NCBI GenBank assembly: GCA_030744755.1
Contig: JASLPY010000007.1
Coordinates: 1-64,000, forward strand
From: Kiritimatiellia bacterium
Lineage (GTDB): Bacteria; Verrucomicrobiota; Kiritimatiellia; UBA8416; JADHWI01
Length of the DNA: 64,000 nt
Reading direction: 5' to 3'
Shown here: one piece after another, positions 9,511-18,396 of the stretch
Layout: every line of letters begins with the position of its first letter
Position numbering within the stretch: the stretch's first letter is position 1
Made by a program: the position numbers and the translations under genes
Notes under the pieces: model-generated
Seen by the model: only the letters and a program-made list of their open reading frames with translations
What the model was told of the DNA's origin: nothing
Database searches by the model: none

Positions 9511-11856
9511 TCAGTAGTCGTACCCTATCCAGATAACCCAGTCGTCCGCATCGGTATACTCGTCATCAGGATCCATAACGAATGCCCTGTCGACGCGAAT
9601 GGGAAATCCCGGCATATCAAGACGGATCCCCACGCCGGTACTGGAGGCCAGGTCATTGAGATCAATATCGAACGAGTCAGTCCAGACATTTCCAATATCA
9701 TAGAATGCAGCGATGCGCACGAACTTCACGATCGGGACGGCATACTCAACGCTTGCCATTGCGAGGCTCTTGCCCCCCAGCGGACGATAAACAGAACTGA
9801 ACTCGGCATCGTCATCCGCCGGAATCGCCTTGGGGCCCACATCCCGGTACTCGAAACCTCGCAGCGTGCGACCACCTCCCAGGAACAACCTGTCGGATAT
9901 ACCCACCTCATCGCTGTTCCCGTATCTCTCCACGGTGTCGTACCTGCAACGCATCGACAGTACGTGACCGAACCACATGGGGAAGTACTGCCTGGCCTTA
10001 AACCCCGTGCGATAAAGATCCGTGTCGAAGCCAAGCACGCTGCCGGATAATGAGTAGAACGCCGTGGCGGTAGTGCCGCGTGAAGGGAAGAACGGGTTGT
10101 CCCTGGAGTCGTGCGAGACACTCACACGCAGGGAGCTTTCAGTTTCGTCTTCCTCCCTGCTGAAGTAGTAGCTGTCTCCCGTGTCGAGTTCAACGTATTC
10201 GTTCGTATCTGAGATATCACTCACGACATCCCGCTCCAGGCGGTACTGGAGGTCAAGCCGGTTAGCCCCTGGAAGCCCTTTACCCAGTTTGATCGCAAAA
10301 CCCGTCGTCTGGAGGTCGTAGTCATCATAGTCAACATCCCTGTTGTAGATGTCGAATCCAAGTGACAGCCTTCGATTCAGGAACCACGGCTCTGTGAAGG
10401 AGATGTCGAATTCGGTGCGGGAGGAACCGAATTCGCCTCGCAGCTTGAGCTTCTGGCCGCCACCTGTGAAATACGGCCAGCCCATGATATCAAAGTTGCC
10501 CTGTGACAATTCTGCGAAACCAATAAGGTTGTCGATGCTCGAGAACCCTGCCCCTATCATGAACTGCCCGGTGGGTTTTTCTTCTACCTCGATGAGCAGA
10601 TCTTTCTCGTCATCTTTCAACGTTGCCAGCGGATAACTCTGGGCTCTACCGAAGTATCCCAGGTTGTTGATCCTGCGTTCGCTCCTGCGGACTTTCACCT
10701 CGTTGTATATCTCTCCCGGATATACGAGCAGTTCCCGCCGGATAACCTTGTCCCTGGTCCGGTCATTCCCGCGGATGACGATGTTGCGGATCTTGGTAAG
10801 CGTGCCCTCAACAACGGCGAAATGGACATCAACAACATGCGTCGACGGGTCGGGGTCCAGGACGGGACGGGCCGCAGTGTTTATGTAACCCTTTGTACCG
10901 TAGTAATCCCGCACGGACTGGGAAGTGGCCTGTATGGCAAGAGAAGACGCTATTCCGCCGGAGGCTGCCCGGATGGCTCGCCGCACATCCTGCTCGGGGA
11001 ACAGTGTAATGCCGCTGATCGAGATCTTCCCAAAACGATAGACGTTGCCTTCGGTGATGCGCACTACGATGACAGGGCGCCCCTTCTCGTCGCTGACGAT
11101 TTCAGGCTCCCGGACGTCTACGTCCATGTAACCCCTTCGAAGGTATGCATCACGAATTGCAGTTCTGTACATCGAGAGGTCCGCCACATCGTAGCTTGGC
11201 CTACGGAACGGCCGCATGGGGCTCCACCACCTTGGCAGCTCGACCGCCTTCAGCAGTTCGCCTGGCGAAACGGCCTCGTTACCCACAAACGATATCCTCT
11301 TGATCTTGCCCTTGTTGCCCTCGTCCACTGTGACGACAACCTGCGCCCGTCCTTCTTCACGGCTCAGCTCGTTTATCTCCCATGTGACCTTAACGTCCCT
11401 GAAATGATCTTTGTGGTACTCGTCTATAACGCGGCGCACCTTGACGCCCAGTACATGATCATCGACGAGATCCCCCCGTTCCAGTTCGAACCACTTTAGA
11501 ACCTTCCCCTTCCTGAAATGCTCCACACCCACAAGCACGATTTCATGATCCAATCGCCACTTGTTGATTAACGCGTAAATGACATCTATTTCATCGGCTA
11601 ATGGTTTGATTTCCACCGCGACATCAGAAAAAACGCCCGTGTCCAGCAGCCTCTTGACATCCTTCGAGATGATAACACGGTCGAGTGCGGAACCGGGCCT
11701 GAGGGCTATGTGCGATCGAACGAAGCTTTCATCAAGCCGGCCGGGACCACGATTCTCGACCCTGACGTCCTTGACTACACGAATCGACTGCGGTGCGGCA
11801 TGTAACGCCGAACCGGCGGAAAGCAGGGCTGCAGCAATGGTGACGCGTAGAATCAT
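9511..11856 (-). CDS. bamA: Outer membrane protein assembly factor BamA
   Basis: POTRA repeats plus C-terminal barrel with LFLGGGRTLRGFEYRDVGPK; 781 aa. Confidence 0.93.
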   Translation of the reverse strand: MILRVTIAAALLSAGSALHAAPQSIRVVKDVRVENRGPGRLDESFVRSHIALRPGSALDRVIISKDVKRLLDTGVFSDVAVEIKPLADEIDVIYALINKWRLDHEIVLVGVEHFRKGKVLKWFELERGDLVDDHVLGVKVRRVIDEYHKDHFRDVKVTWEINELSREEGRAQVVVTVDEGNKGKIKRISFVGNEAVSPGELLKAVELPRWWSPMRPFRRPSYDVADLSMYRTAIRDAYLRRGYMDVDVREPEIVSDEKGRPVIVVRITEGNVYRFGKISISGITLFPEQDVRRAIRAASGGIASSLAIQATSQSVRDYYGTKGYINTAARPVLDPDPSTHVVDVHFAVVEGTLTKIRNIVIRGNDRTRDKVIRRELLVYPGEIYNEVKVRRSERRINNLGYFGRAQSYPLATLKDDEKDLLIEVEEKPTGQFMIGAGFSSIDNLIGFAELSQGNFDIMGWPYFTGGGQKLKLRGEFGSSRTEFDISFTEPWFLNRRLSLGFDIYNRDVDYDDYDLQTTGFAIKLGKGLPGANRLDLQYRLERDVVSDISDTNEYVELDTGDSYYFSREEDETESSLRVSVSHDSRDNPFFPSRGTTATAFYSLSGSVLGFDTDLYRTGFKARQYFPMWFGHVLSMRCRYDTVERYGNSDEVGISDRLFLGGGRTLRGFEYRDVGPKAIPADDDAEFSSVYRPLGGKSLAMASVEYAVPIVKFVRIAAFYDIGNVWTDSFDIDLNDLASSTGVGIRLDMPGFPIRVDRAFVMDPDDEYTDADDWVIWIGYDY

Positions 11857-13289
11857 TCATCCTCCTCTTCCGGCATACCGACCATCTCTGAGACTCCATC
11901 TACGCCGCGTTCGCGATCTCTGAACCTGGTGAAATCCTCTTCAAAGTTCAGATACACCTCGCCCGTGGGGCCGTTACGCTGTTTTGCCACGTCGACAATG
12001 GCAAGGGTCTCGTCATCATGCTCCTCGTCATCGGGATACTTGCAGGGTCTGCGAAGCATGCACACCACATCGGCATCCTGCTCTATGGCGCCAGAATCAC
12101 GCAAGTCGGAAAGCTTCGGGCGCCCCGTCTTATCGCGCTGTTCAGGCGCGCGACTGAGCTGGCTGAGAACCAGTATGGGGACGCTGAGTTCTTTCGCCAT
12201 GGCCTTGATGTTGCCGGAAATATTCGCGGTTTCAATCTGCCTGCCCTGCCTTCCGTACTCCTTGGAATGAAGAAGCTGGAGATAATCGATAACAATGAGC
12301 TCCACGTCGTACTTCTTTTTCATTCTCCTGGCACGAGCCCGCAATTCCATGATATCCAGGCCGCCTGTATCATCGAGGAACAGGGGCGCTTTCATCAGGA
12401 CCGATGCTGAGTTCGCCAGCTTCTGGTGGTTTGCCTTCGACAGGAAACCGCGGGAAAGGTCGAAAGACGACACACCCGCATGAGAACAGAGCATCCGCAT
12501 TACAAGTGACTCCTGTGACATCTCCAGGCTGAAGATACCCACGGCATGCGGCTTGCTATCGGGGTCTTTCCTGCCAAGTGAAGCGTTCTCCGCGATATTC
12601 ATTGCGAGAGATGTCTTGCCCATCGACGGGCGTGCGGCCAGGACAATCATTTCCCCGCCACGGAGACCGAGCAGTTTTTTGTCCAGGTTTGCATAACCCG
12701 TAGACAGCCCTGTCAAACCACGACGCGTCACGAGAATTTGCTCGATACTCTCCATCGTCTTTTTGACAGCGGCATCCCACGGGGTCATGGTACCGTGTTT
12801 TCGCTCGGTGATATCAAGAAACGCCTGCTCTGTGCGGTTCAGAATGTGATCGGCCGAATCCTGCGATCCGTAGCACTCCTGCTCGGCATCCCTGGAGCAC
12901 TCAATGATCATGCGCAGAATGTGCTTCTGCCTCACGATATCGATGTAGTACTCGGCGTGGGCCGCCGTGGGAGTCGAATCAATGATCTGGTCCAGGGCAG
13001 ACGGGCCGCCTATTCCATCCAGCTTCCCCGCTGTCTTGAGTCGATCCGCCAGCGTAAGAACGTCGATCGCGGCGCCAACCTTGAGCATTTCAAGCAAACT
13101 CGAGTAAATCGTACGATGGGCCGGAACATGAAAGGATTCTGCTACGAGCTGGGCCTGGACGCAGAGATCCAGCACCTTTACCGAGTCCAAAAGGACGGAG
13201 CCTATAACACCCTTTTCGGCCTCGTCACTATAGGGAGGAATCCGGTCAATCCGGTTTTGGGACGGATAGGGATCGGATTCCTTTGCCAT
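11853..13289 (-). CDS. dnaB: Replicative DNA helicase DnaB
   Basis: PPYSDEAEKGVIGSVLLD; GEMIVLAARPSMGKTSLAMNIA; IVIDYLQLL; LSDLRDSGAIEQDADVV. Confidence 0.96.
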   Translation of the reverse strand: MAKESDPYPSQNRIDRIPPYSDEAEKGVIGSVLLDSVKVLDLCVQAQLVAESFHVPAHRTIYSSLLEMLKVGAAIDVLTLADRLKTAGKLDGIGGPSALDQIIDSTPTAAHAEYYIDIVRQKHILRMIIECSRDAEQECYGSQDSADHILNRTEQAFLDITERKHGTMTPWDAAVKKTMESIEQILVTRRGLTGLSTGYANLDKKLLGLRGGEMIVLAARPSMGKTSLAMNIAENASLGRKDPDSKPHAVGIFSLEMSQESLVMRMLCSHAGVSSFDLSRGFLSKANHQKLANSASVLMKAPLFLDDTGGLDIMELRARARRMKKKYDVELIVIDYLQLLHSKEYGRQGRQIETANISGNIKAMAKELSVPILVLSQLSRAPEQRDKTGRPKLSDLRDSGAIEQDADVVCMLRRPCKYPDDEEHDDETLAIVDVAKQRNGPTGEVYLNFEEDFTRFRDRERGVDGVSEMVGMPEEEDE

Positions 13290-13294
13290 ACCGG

Positions 13295-13744
13295 CTATTC
13301 CTCAACGACCCAGACCTTTACAGATCCTTCTACGTTTGCATTGAGCGTAACAGGAACGTTGTAACAGCCAAGTTCCTTTATGGGATGCTCAAGAACGATT
13401 ACATGCCTGTCTATCTCTATTCCCTGTTCTGCCAGGGACGCGGAGATATCGGCTGTTGTAACAGAACCGTAGAGATGCTCCTCTTCGGCCGTCTTGACAG
13501 CGATGGTGCAGGATACCTTGGCCAGCTTGTCCGCCAATGCCTGGGCTGCAGCCTTTACCTCTCGCTGGGACTCTTCGCGCTGCTCCTGTAGCCGGGCAAG
13601 ACGACGACGTGTAGCTTCGCTTACGGGGGCCGCCAGGTTCTGGGGAAGAAGGTAATTCCGGGCGTAACCATCGGCAACGCTTACAACGTCACCTTCGGAA
13701 CCCAGATCCTTCACGTCTGCCATGAGAAGAACTTCAGTTGCCAT
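13295..13744 (-). CDS. rplI: 50S ribosomal protein L9
   Basis: MATEVLLMADVKDLGSEGDVVSVADGYARNYLLPQNLA; upstream part of ORF to 13855 is a non-coding extension. Confidence 0.95.
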   Translation of the reverse strand: MATEVLLMADVKDLGSEGDVVSVADGYARNYLLPQNLAAPVSEATRRRLARLQEQREESQREVKAAAQALADKLAKVSCTIAVKTAEEEHLYGSVTTADISASLAEQGIEIDRHVIVLEHPIKELGCYNVPVTLNANVEGSVKVWVVEE

Positions 13745-13888
13745 AATACTATCCTTACAACACTCCGGTTTTCGGTTTCTTAAGGGCCAGAACGCGCACA
13801 CTCTTTCGCAGTTATAATTGCCGTGCCGTGGCAACTGCGGCCCGAGTGGGACCATCCATAAGGCCGGTCTCGCCCAACAAACAATTGG

Positions 13889-14125
13889 TTACGGAATTAA
13901 CCCCATTACACGGGCACGGCGCACACCACGCTTGATCTGCCTCTGCTGCTTGGCAGTTGCACCTGTAAGCCTTGCCGGGATTATCTTTCCGTGTTCGGTC
14001 ACAAACTTACGAAGCAAATCGTAATCCTGTACACCGATATCGGTAACTTCTTCGAGATGACGAGACCGTTTCCTCTGGAAATCTCGATCTTTTCTTGCTG
14101 TTCGTGGTTTTCTTCTTTCTCGCAT
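13889..14125 (-). CDS. rpsR: 30S ribosomal protein S18
   Basis: DYDLLRKFVTEHGKIIPARLTGATAKQQRQIKRGVRRARVMGLIP. Confidence 0.95.
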   Translation of the reverse strand: MRERRKPRTARKDRDFQRKRSRHLEEVTDIGVQDYDLLRKFVTEHGKIIPARLTGATAKQQRQIKRGVRRARVMGLIP

Positions 14126-14161
14126 GTCTTTACGACAGCCTCCAGTTATCAGCGCCTTCCA

Positions 14162-14659
14162 TCAGAAAGGCAGGTTATCATCATCGCCAAGATTCTCTCC
14201 GCCGGCGGGACTCACTGTACCGGCGGAATCCTGGGCCCCTGCATTGTCAACTGCAGGTCCCGACATGGGCTGGCCCTCGGAACTGTTCCCGGGGGCCGAG
14301 CCATCTGCAAACTCCGCGTTCTTGGGGGGACGACTAAGGAATTGCACACGCTGGGCCCGAACCCGGAGCTTGCTGCGCTTGCCGCCATCTTGGGCTTCCC
14401 ATTCATCCAGGTGGAGTTTGCCCTCAACAAGGATCGGAGATCCCTTTGAGAGATACTGCCCGCAGGCTTCCGCCTGCTTCCGCCAGACAACCACGTCCAC
14501 GTAGCAGGTTGTCTCAACCTGCTCACCGGACGCCCTGCTGCGGTAAGTCTCGCTAACGGCAAGACGCAGATCGGCCACGGGAGTACCATCCGGAAGGTAC
14601 TTGACCTCAGGATCCCTTGTAAGATTCCCAACCAGGTATACCCTGTTCAGAGAAGCCAT
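14162..14659 (-). CDS. ssb: Single-stranded DNA-binding protein
   Basis: MASLNRVYLVGNLTRDPEVKYLPDGTPVADLRLAVS...; C-terminal DDDNLPF tip. Confidence 0.97.
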   Translation of the reverse strand: MASLNRVYLVGNLTRDPEVKYLPDGTPVADLRLAVSETYRSRASGEQVETTCYVDVVVWRKQAEACGQYLSKGSPILVEGKLHLDEWEAQDGGKRSKLRVRAQRVQFLSRPPKNAEFADGSAPGNSSEGQPMSGPAVDNAGAQDSAGTVSPAGGENLGDDDNLPF

Positions 14660-14712
14660 ATCTGCCCCTTTCCACTGAATTGAATCAAAACACCATGGTT
14701 CCGCAGTGCCCC

Positions 14713-15048
14713 TCAGGCTTCTGCTTCAACCGGGTCTTCAACCTTATCCACAACCATCTTTGTAGGATCGGCTACTGTAATCTGGACACGGAAAACATCC
14801 TCGTTGAGTTTGTAACGTGCCAGCAGGGCATCGATCTTCGAAGCATCAAGAAAGAAGCCTACGCGTATGAAGTTGCCTGTGTCGCGTTTCTTCATGGGCC
14901 TGGCAAAAGTCTTCTTTCCAAGAACACGAGTTCCGGTGATATCACCACCAAGCCTGACAATCTCGTCCTTCGCTTTATCAACAACCTTGTCCAACTCAGC
15001 TTCCTTGTGCTGACTGGAAAAAATGAACAACGCTTCGTACGTCTTCAA
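14713..15048 (-). CDS. rpsF: 30S ribosomal protein S6
   Basis: MKTYEALFIFSSQHKEAELDKVVDKAKDEIVRLGGDITGTRVLGKKTFARPMKKRDTGNFIRVGF; upstream of ssb. Confidence 0.93.
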   Translation of the reverse strand: MKTYEALFIFSSQHKEAELDKVVDKAKDEIVRLGGDITGTRVLGKKTFARPMKKRDTGNFIRVGFFLDASKIDALLARYKLNEDVFRVQITVADPTKMVVDKVEDPVEAEA

Positions 15049-15062
15049 CTGACTTTCTCCTC

Positions 15063-15647
15063 TCAGATGTCCTGATCCGGCGGCAACCCGTTAAACTCAT
15101 TCATGGCCGTCTCCGCGCCCGATGACACGATGCACATGACTGCCTGGGCCGCCCGTTTTATTACCGGGCCTATTCTTTCTCTTTCACCTGCCGAAAACCG
15201 CGACAAGACATGCTGCACCAGCCCCCTGCCCCGCTCATCATGCCCTACGCCAATTCTGACCCGGGCAAAATCGCTGCTTCCAACACTCTCTATAATCGAT
15301 GCCATCCCTCGATGGCCGCCACTCCCGCCATTCGGCCGGATTCGTATCCGCCCCAGCGGAAGGTCCGCGTCATCAACCACTATCACCAGGTCTGCCGGAG
15401 TCAGTTTGCGGTACCTCATAACCGAGGAAACCGATACGCCGCTTCTGTTCATGAACGTCTGCGGTTTAACCAGCAGCACGTCCTGCCCATCTCCGGTGCC
15501 AGAGGCAATACGCGCCTTGAACCTCAAGCTTCTGCGAAAATCACAAGACAAAAGCCGCGAGAGTTCGTCCGCCACCTCGAAGCCCGTGTTATGCGGGGTA
15601 CCTTCGTACTTCTTCCCGGGATTGCCAAGGCCAGCGACGATCTTCAC
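15063..15647 (-). CDS. pth: Peptidyl-tRNA hydrolase
   Basis: MKIVAGLGNPGKKYEGTPHNTGFEVADELS; LVKPQTFMNRSG; VVDDADLPLGRIRIRPNGGSGGHRGMASI. Confidence 0.97.
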   Translation of the reverse strand: MKIVAGLGNPGKKYEGTPHNTGFEVADELSRLLSCDFRRSLRFKARIASGTGDGQDVLLVKPQTFMNRSGVSVSSVMRYRKLTPADLVIVVDDADLPLGRIRIRPNGGSGGHRGMASIIESVGSSDFARVRIGVGHDERGRGLVQHVLSRFSAGERERIGPVIKRAAQAVMCIVSSGAETAMNEFNGLPPDQDI

Positions 15648-15652
15648 AACAG

Positions 15653-16342
15653 TTATTCCGAACTTTCCTCGCCTTTGTCCTTTTCTTCCTCTTCCTCACC
15701 AATTACGGCAGGTTCGGCCCCTTCTTCACCCTCTTCCTCGGCCTCTTCTTCCTCTTCCTCGACTACTACCGTCGGAGCCGCAACAGCGGCTACTGCAACA
15801 TCACCGGCGGTAAGAATGGTCAATTTGTCGCTGACGACCAGATCCTCTACGCGAACCGAATCACCTATTTCAAGACCAGTGACATCGATTTCGATGGCGT
15901 CGATAACATCCGCGGGAAGGCATTGAACCTCCACTTCCCTTAGCAGGTGGTCCAGCAGTCCGCCACCGGTCGTGACGCCGACAGGTTCTCCAACCAGCTT
16001 GACAGCGATTGCCAGGTGCATCTTCTCGGTCATCGAGATTTCAAGGAAATCCGCGTGCTGTGTTCGGCCCGTTACCGGGTGACGCTGGATCTCGGAGAGA
16101 AGCACTTTCAAGGGCTTCTCACCGTCAACCGTGATATCAACCAGCATGCTTTCACCCGAGTGGCCTCTCAACATCATGTCGAAATCATGATGGTTCAAGA
16201 CTATCGGCACCGAGGCACCATCCCTCTTCCCAAGAACACCGGGAAGAACTCCCGCCCTTCGTAAACGCCGCGCGGCACCAGTACCGGTCTCCTCGCGTGT
16301 CTGGGCTTCAATTACTGCATCCTTCGTCATTTTCTCTCCCAA
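15653..16342 (-). CDS. rplY: 50S ribosomal protein L25/general stress protein Ctc with long acidic C-terminal tail
   Basis: GTGAARRLRRAGVLPGVLGKRDG...; TGRTQHADFLEISMTEKMHLAIAVKLVGEPVGV; tail VVVEEEEEEAEEEGEEGAEPAVIGEEEEEKDKGEESSE. Confidence 0.93.
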   Translation of the reverse strand: MGEKMTKDAVIEAQTREETGTGAARRLRRAGVLPGVLGKRDGASVPIVLNHHDFDMMLRGHSGESMLVDITVDGEKPLKVLLSEIQRHPVTGRTQHADFLEISMTEKMHLAIAVKLVGEPVGVTTGGGLLDHLLREVEVQCLPADVIDAIEIDVTGLEIGDSVRVEDLVVSDKLTILTAGDVAVAAVAAPTVVVEEEEEEAEEEGEEGAEPAVIGEEEEEKDKGEESSE

Positions 16343-16345
16343 CCT

Positions 16346-17281
16346 CTATAATCTGAATAGCGACGTTACCGACCTATTCTCGTGAATCCGCAACATTGCC
16401 TCCCCCAGAAGCTCCGCCACGGAGAGAACGGTTACGGGGAAGCCGTCGAACTGCTGAACGGGTACCGTATCAGTTACCACCAGTTCCTTTATGGTCGAAG
16501 ACTTCAGCCGTTCAATACCCTCTTCCGTTATTGTGCCGTGACTCACTGCCGCGTACACATCCTTTGCGCCGTGCTCAGTGAGGATCTCAGCCGCTGAACA
16601 TAGGGTCCCGGCGGTCGTAGTCATGTCATCGACCATGATCGCCGAACGTCCCTCTACATCGCCAACCAGCGTAAATGCCTCGACCTCGGTGGCACTCTTG
16701 CGCTGCTTGGCAACCACCGCAAGGCCACATTCGAGCATGCGGGCATAAGCATAAGCCGCCTTAACACCACCCGTGTCCGGGGCAACAACCACGCAATCCT
16801 CAATTTCCTTCTGCCTGAGGTACTTGACGAATACGGGCGATGCATACAGATGATCGACCGGTATATCAAAGAATCCCTGGATCTGCTGCGCATGCAGGTC
16901 CATTGTCAGAAGGCGGTTAGCCCCCGCAGCAACAAGCAGGTTGGCCACCAGCTTTGCGGTTATCGGGACCCGGGGCTGATCCTTCCTGTCCTGCCTGCCA
17001 TACCCGTAAAACGGTATTACCGCAGTTATCCTGTCCGCCGAAGCACGACGCATCGCGTCGATCATTATCAGCAACTCCATCAGGTTCTCGTTCGGCGGCG
17101 AGCAGGTCGGCTGCACCACGAAAACATCATGTCCGCGAATATTCTCCTTAACTTTTACGAAGATTTCGCCGTCAGGAAAGTGGTTGATGTCTATTTCACC
17201 AAGTTCGACACCGAGACCCTTCGTGATCTTTCGCGCAAGTTCCGGATTCGCATTGCCAGTAAAGATTCTCATATCAAACAT
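16346..17281 (-). CDS. prs: Ribose-phosphate pyrophosphokinase
   Basis: MRIFTGNANPELARKITKGLGVELGEIDINHFPDGEIFVKV; VVAPDTGGVKAAYAYA; IMVDDMTTTAGTL. Confidence 0.96.
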   Translation of the reverse strand: MFDMRIFTGNANPELARKITKGLGVELGEIDINHFPDGEIFVKVKENIRGHDVFVVQPTCSPPNENLMELLIMIDAMRRASADRITAVIPFYGYGRQDRKDQPRVPITAKLVANLLVAAGANRLLTMDLHAQQIQGFFDIPVDHLYASPVFVKYLRQKEIEDCVVVAPDTGGVKAAYAYARMLECGLAVVAKQRKSATEVEAFTLVGDVEGRSAIMVDDMTTTAGTLCSAAEILTEHGAKDVYAAVSHGTITEEGIERLKSSTIKELVVTDTVPVQQFDGFPVTVLSVAELLGEAMLRIHENRSVTSLFRL

Positions 17282-17331
17282 GCCGCCCTGTTCCTACATA
17301 CAAAAAACACAGCAAAGCCCTTCCGCCCCCC

Positions 17332-17405
17332 TGGTTGCCCGACTAGGACTTGAACCTAGACTCAGGCCTCCAAAGGGCCGTGTGCTACCATTACACCATC
17401 GGGCA
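17332..17405 (-). tRNA. tRNA-Gln (anticodon TTG), encoded CCA
   Basis: Reverse complement TGCCCGATGGTGTAATGGTAGCACACGGCCCTTTGGAGGCCTGAGTCTAGGTTCAAGTCCTAGTCGGGCAACCA folds as a cloverleaf; TGCCCGA/TCGGGCA acceptor; loop CTTTGGA. Confidence 0.95.
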
Positions 17406-18327
17406 TCGTTTTTGCAACGCGTGTCCAGACCGCCCCATCAAGCCTGTTCTTGAATTCGGCCTCGACTCCACGCGCGTGTTCAGCATCTCTCGCGAGACCA
17501 AAAACTGTGGCACCACTGCCTGAAACCAAGGTCCCGATTGCCCCTGCGGCATCTAGCTCACTGAGCATAATACCGATGAGTGGGTACTTCCTGGTAACAG
17601 TCGACTGAAGCCCATTAAACAGCGCCCGCGACGCCCCGGAGACGTCACCGGTCTCCAGAGAGAAAACCATATTCTTAAAGGCTCCGTCCGCTGAAGTCAA
17701 GGACGGCCTGTATCGGGAATAAATGTCCTTCGTAGATACCGCCACCCCGGGGTTCGCAAGAACCAGCCACCAACCGTCGGCACCACCGTTTTGCAGGTTC
17801 ACGGAGGATACCTTCTCTCCCGTTCCCTCCACTATCACGGCGCCACCGTGCGTCATTGCAGGAACGTCGCAACCGATCATGGAGCCTACTTCCATCAAGT
17901 CCTGTTTGGACAGATCCGTCCCCCATAATTCGTTGAGCCCCACAAGTACGGCGGCCGCGTTACCGCTGCCCCCGCCAAGACCGCCGCCAACAGGAATATT
18001 CTTCTTTATTGTTATGCGGGCGCCACCTTCGTGCCCGGTCTTAGCCTTCAGGGCTTCCGCCGCACGTACCGCCAGATTCCTGCCCGAATCCATGCGCTCG
18101 AGGTCAGCCATGTCATCGACATCACCGCACTCGAATGCTGCCTCAATCCCGCCATCCTGCATTTCCATGGTGATCTTGTCGCAGAGCGACACCGGAACAA
18201 GTGCACTGAGGATGTCGTGGTAACCGTCATCCCTTGTACCGAGAACATCCAGAAACAGGTTGATCTTGGCTGGAGCCTCTAGCTCTATACTCTTTTTCGC
18301 AAAAAACATGGCCGCCGCAAATATCAT
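17362..18327 (-). CDS. ispE: 4-diphosphocytidyl-2-C-methyl-D-erythritol kinase
   Basis: LEAPAKINLFLDVLGTRDDGYHDI; NIPVGGGLGGGSGNAAAVLVGLN; VSGSGATVFGLA; 3' end overlaps the tRNA-Gln gene. Confidence 0.95.
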   Translation of the reverse strand: MIFAAAMFFAKKSIELEAPAKINLFLDVLGTRDDGYHDILSALVPVSLCDKITMEMQDGGIEAAFECGDVDDMADLERMDSGRNLAVRAAEALKAKTGHEGGARITIKKNIPVGGGLGGGSGNAAAVLVGLNELWGTDLSKQDLMEVGSMIGCDVPAMTHGGAVIVEGTGEKVSSVNLQNGGADGWWLVLANPGVAVSTKDIYSRYRPSLTSADGAFKNMVFSLETGDVSGASRALFNGLQSTVTRKYPLIGIMLSELDAAGAIGTLVSGSGATVFGLARDAEHARGVEAEFKNRLDGAVWTRVAKTMPDGVMVAHGPLEA

Positions 18328-18396
18328 ACCCCCATATACATGTCAAGAACCCGCTTGAAATAGCGCGTGCCCGTGACAGTGCAATAACGGCATACT

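Noticed and set aside
15210-15926. Long ORFs antisense to housekeeping genes (for example 15210..15926, 20251..21123, 21503..23044, 23198..24205)
   Set aside because: They are fully antisense to clearly conserved genes (pth/rplY, valS, cimA, lysC) and are explained by codon bias in GC-rich coding DNA.
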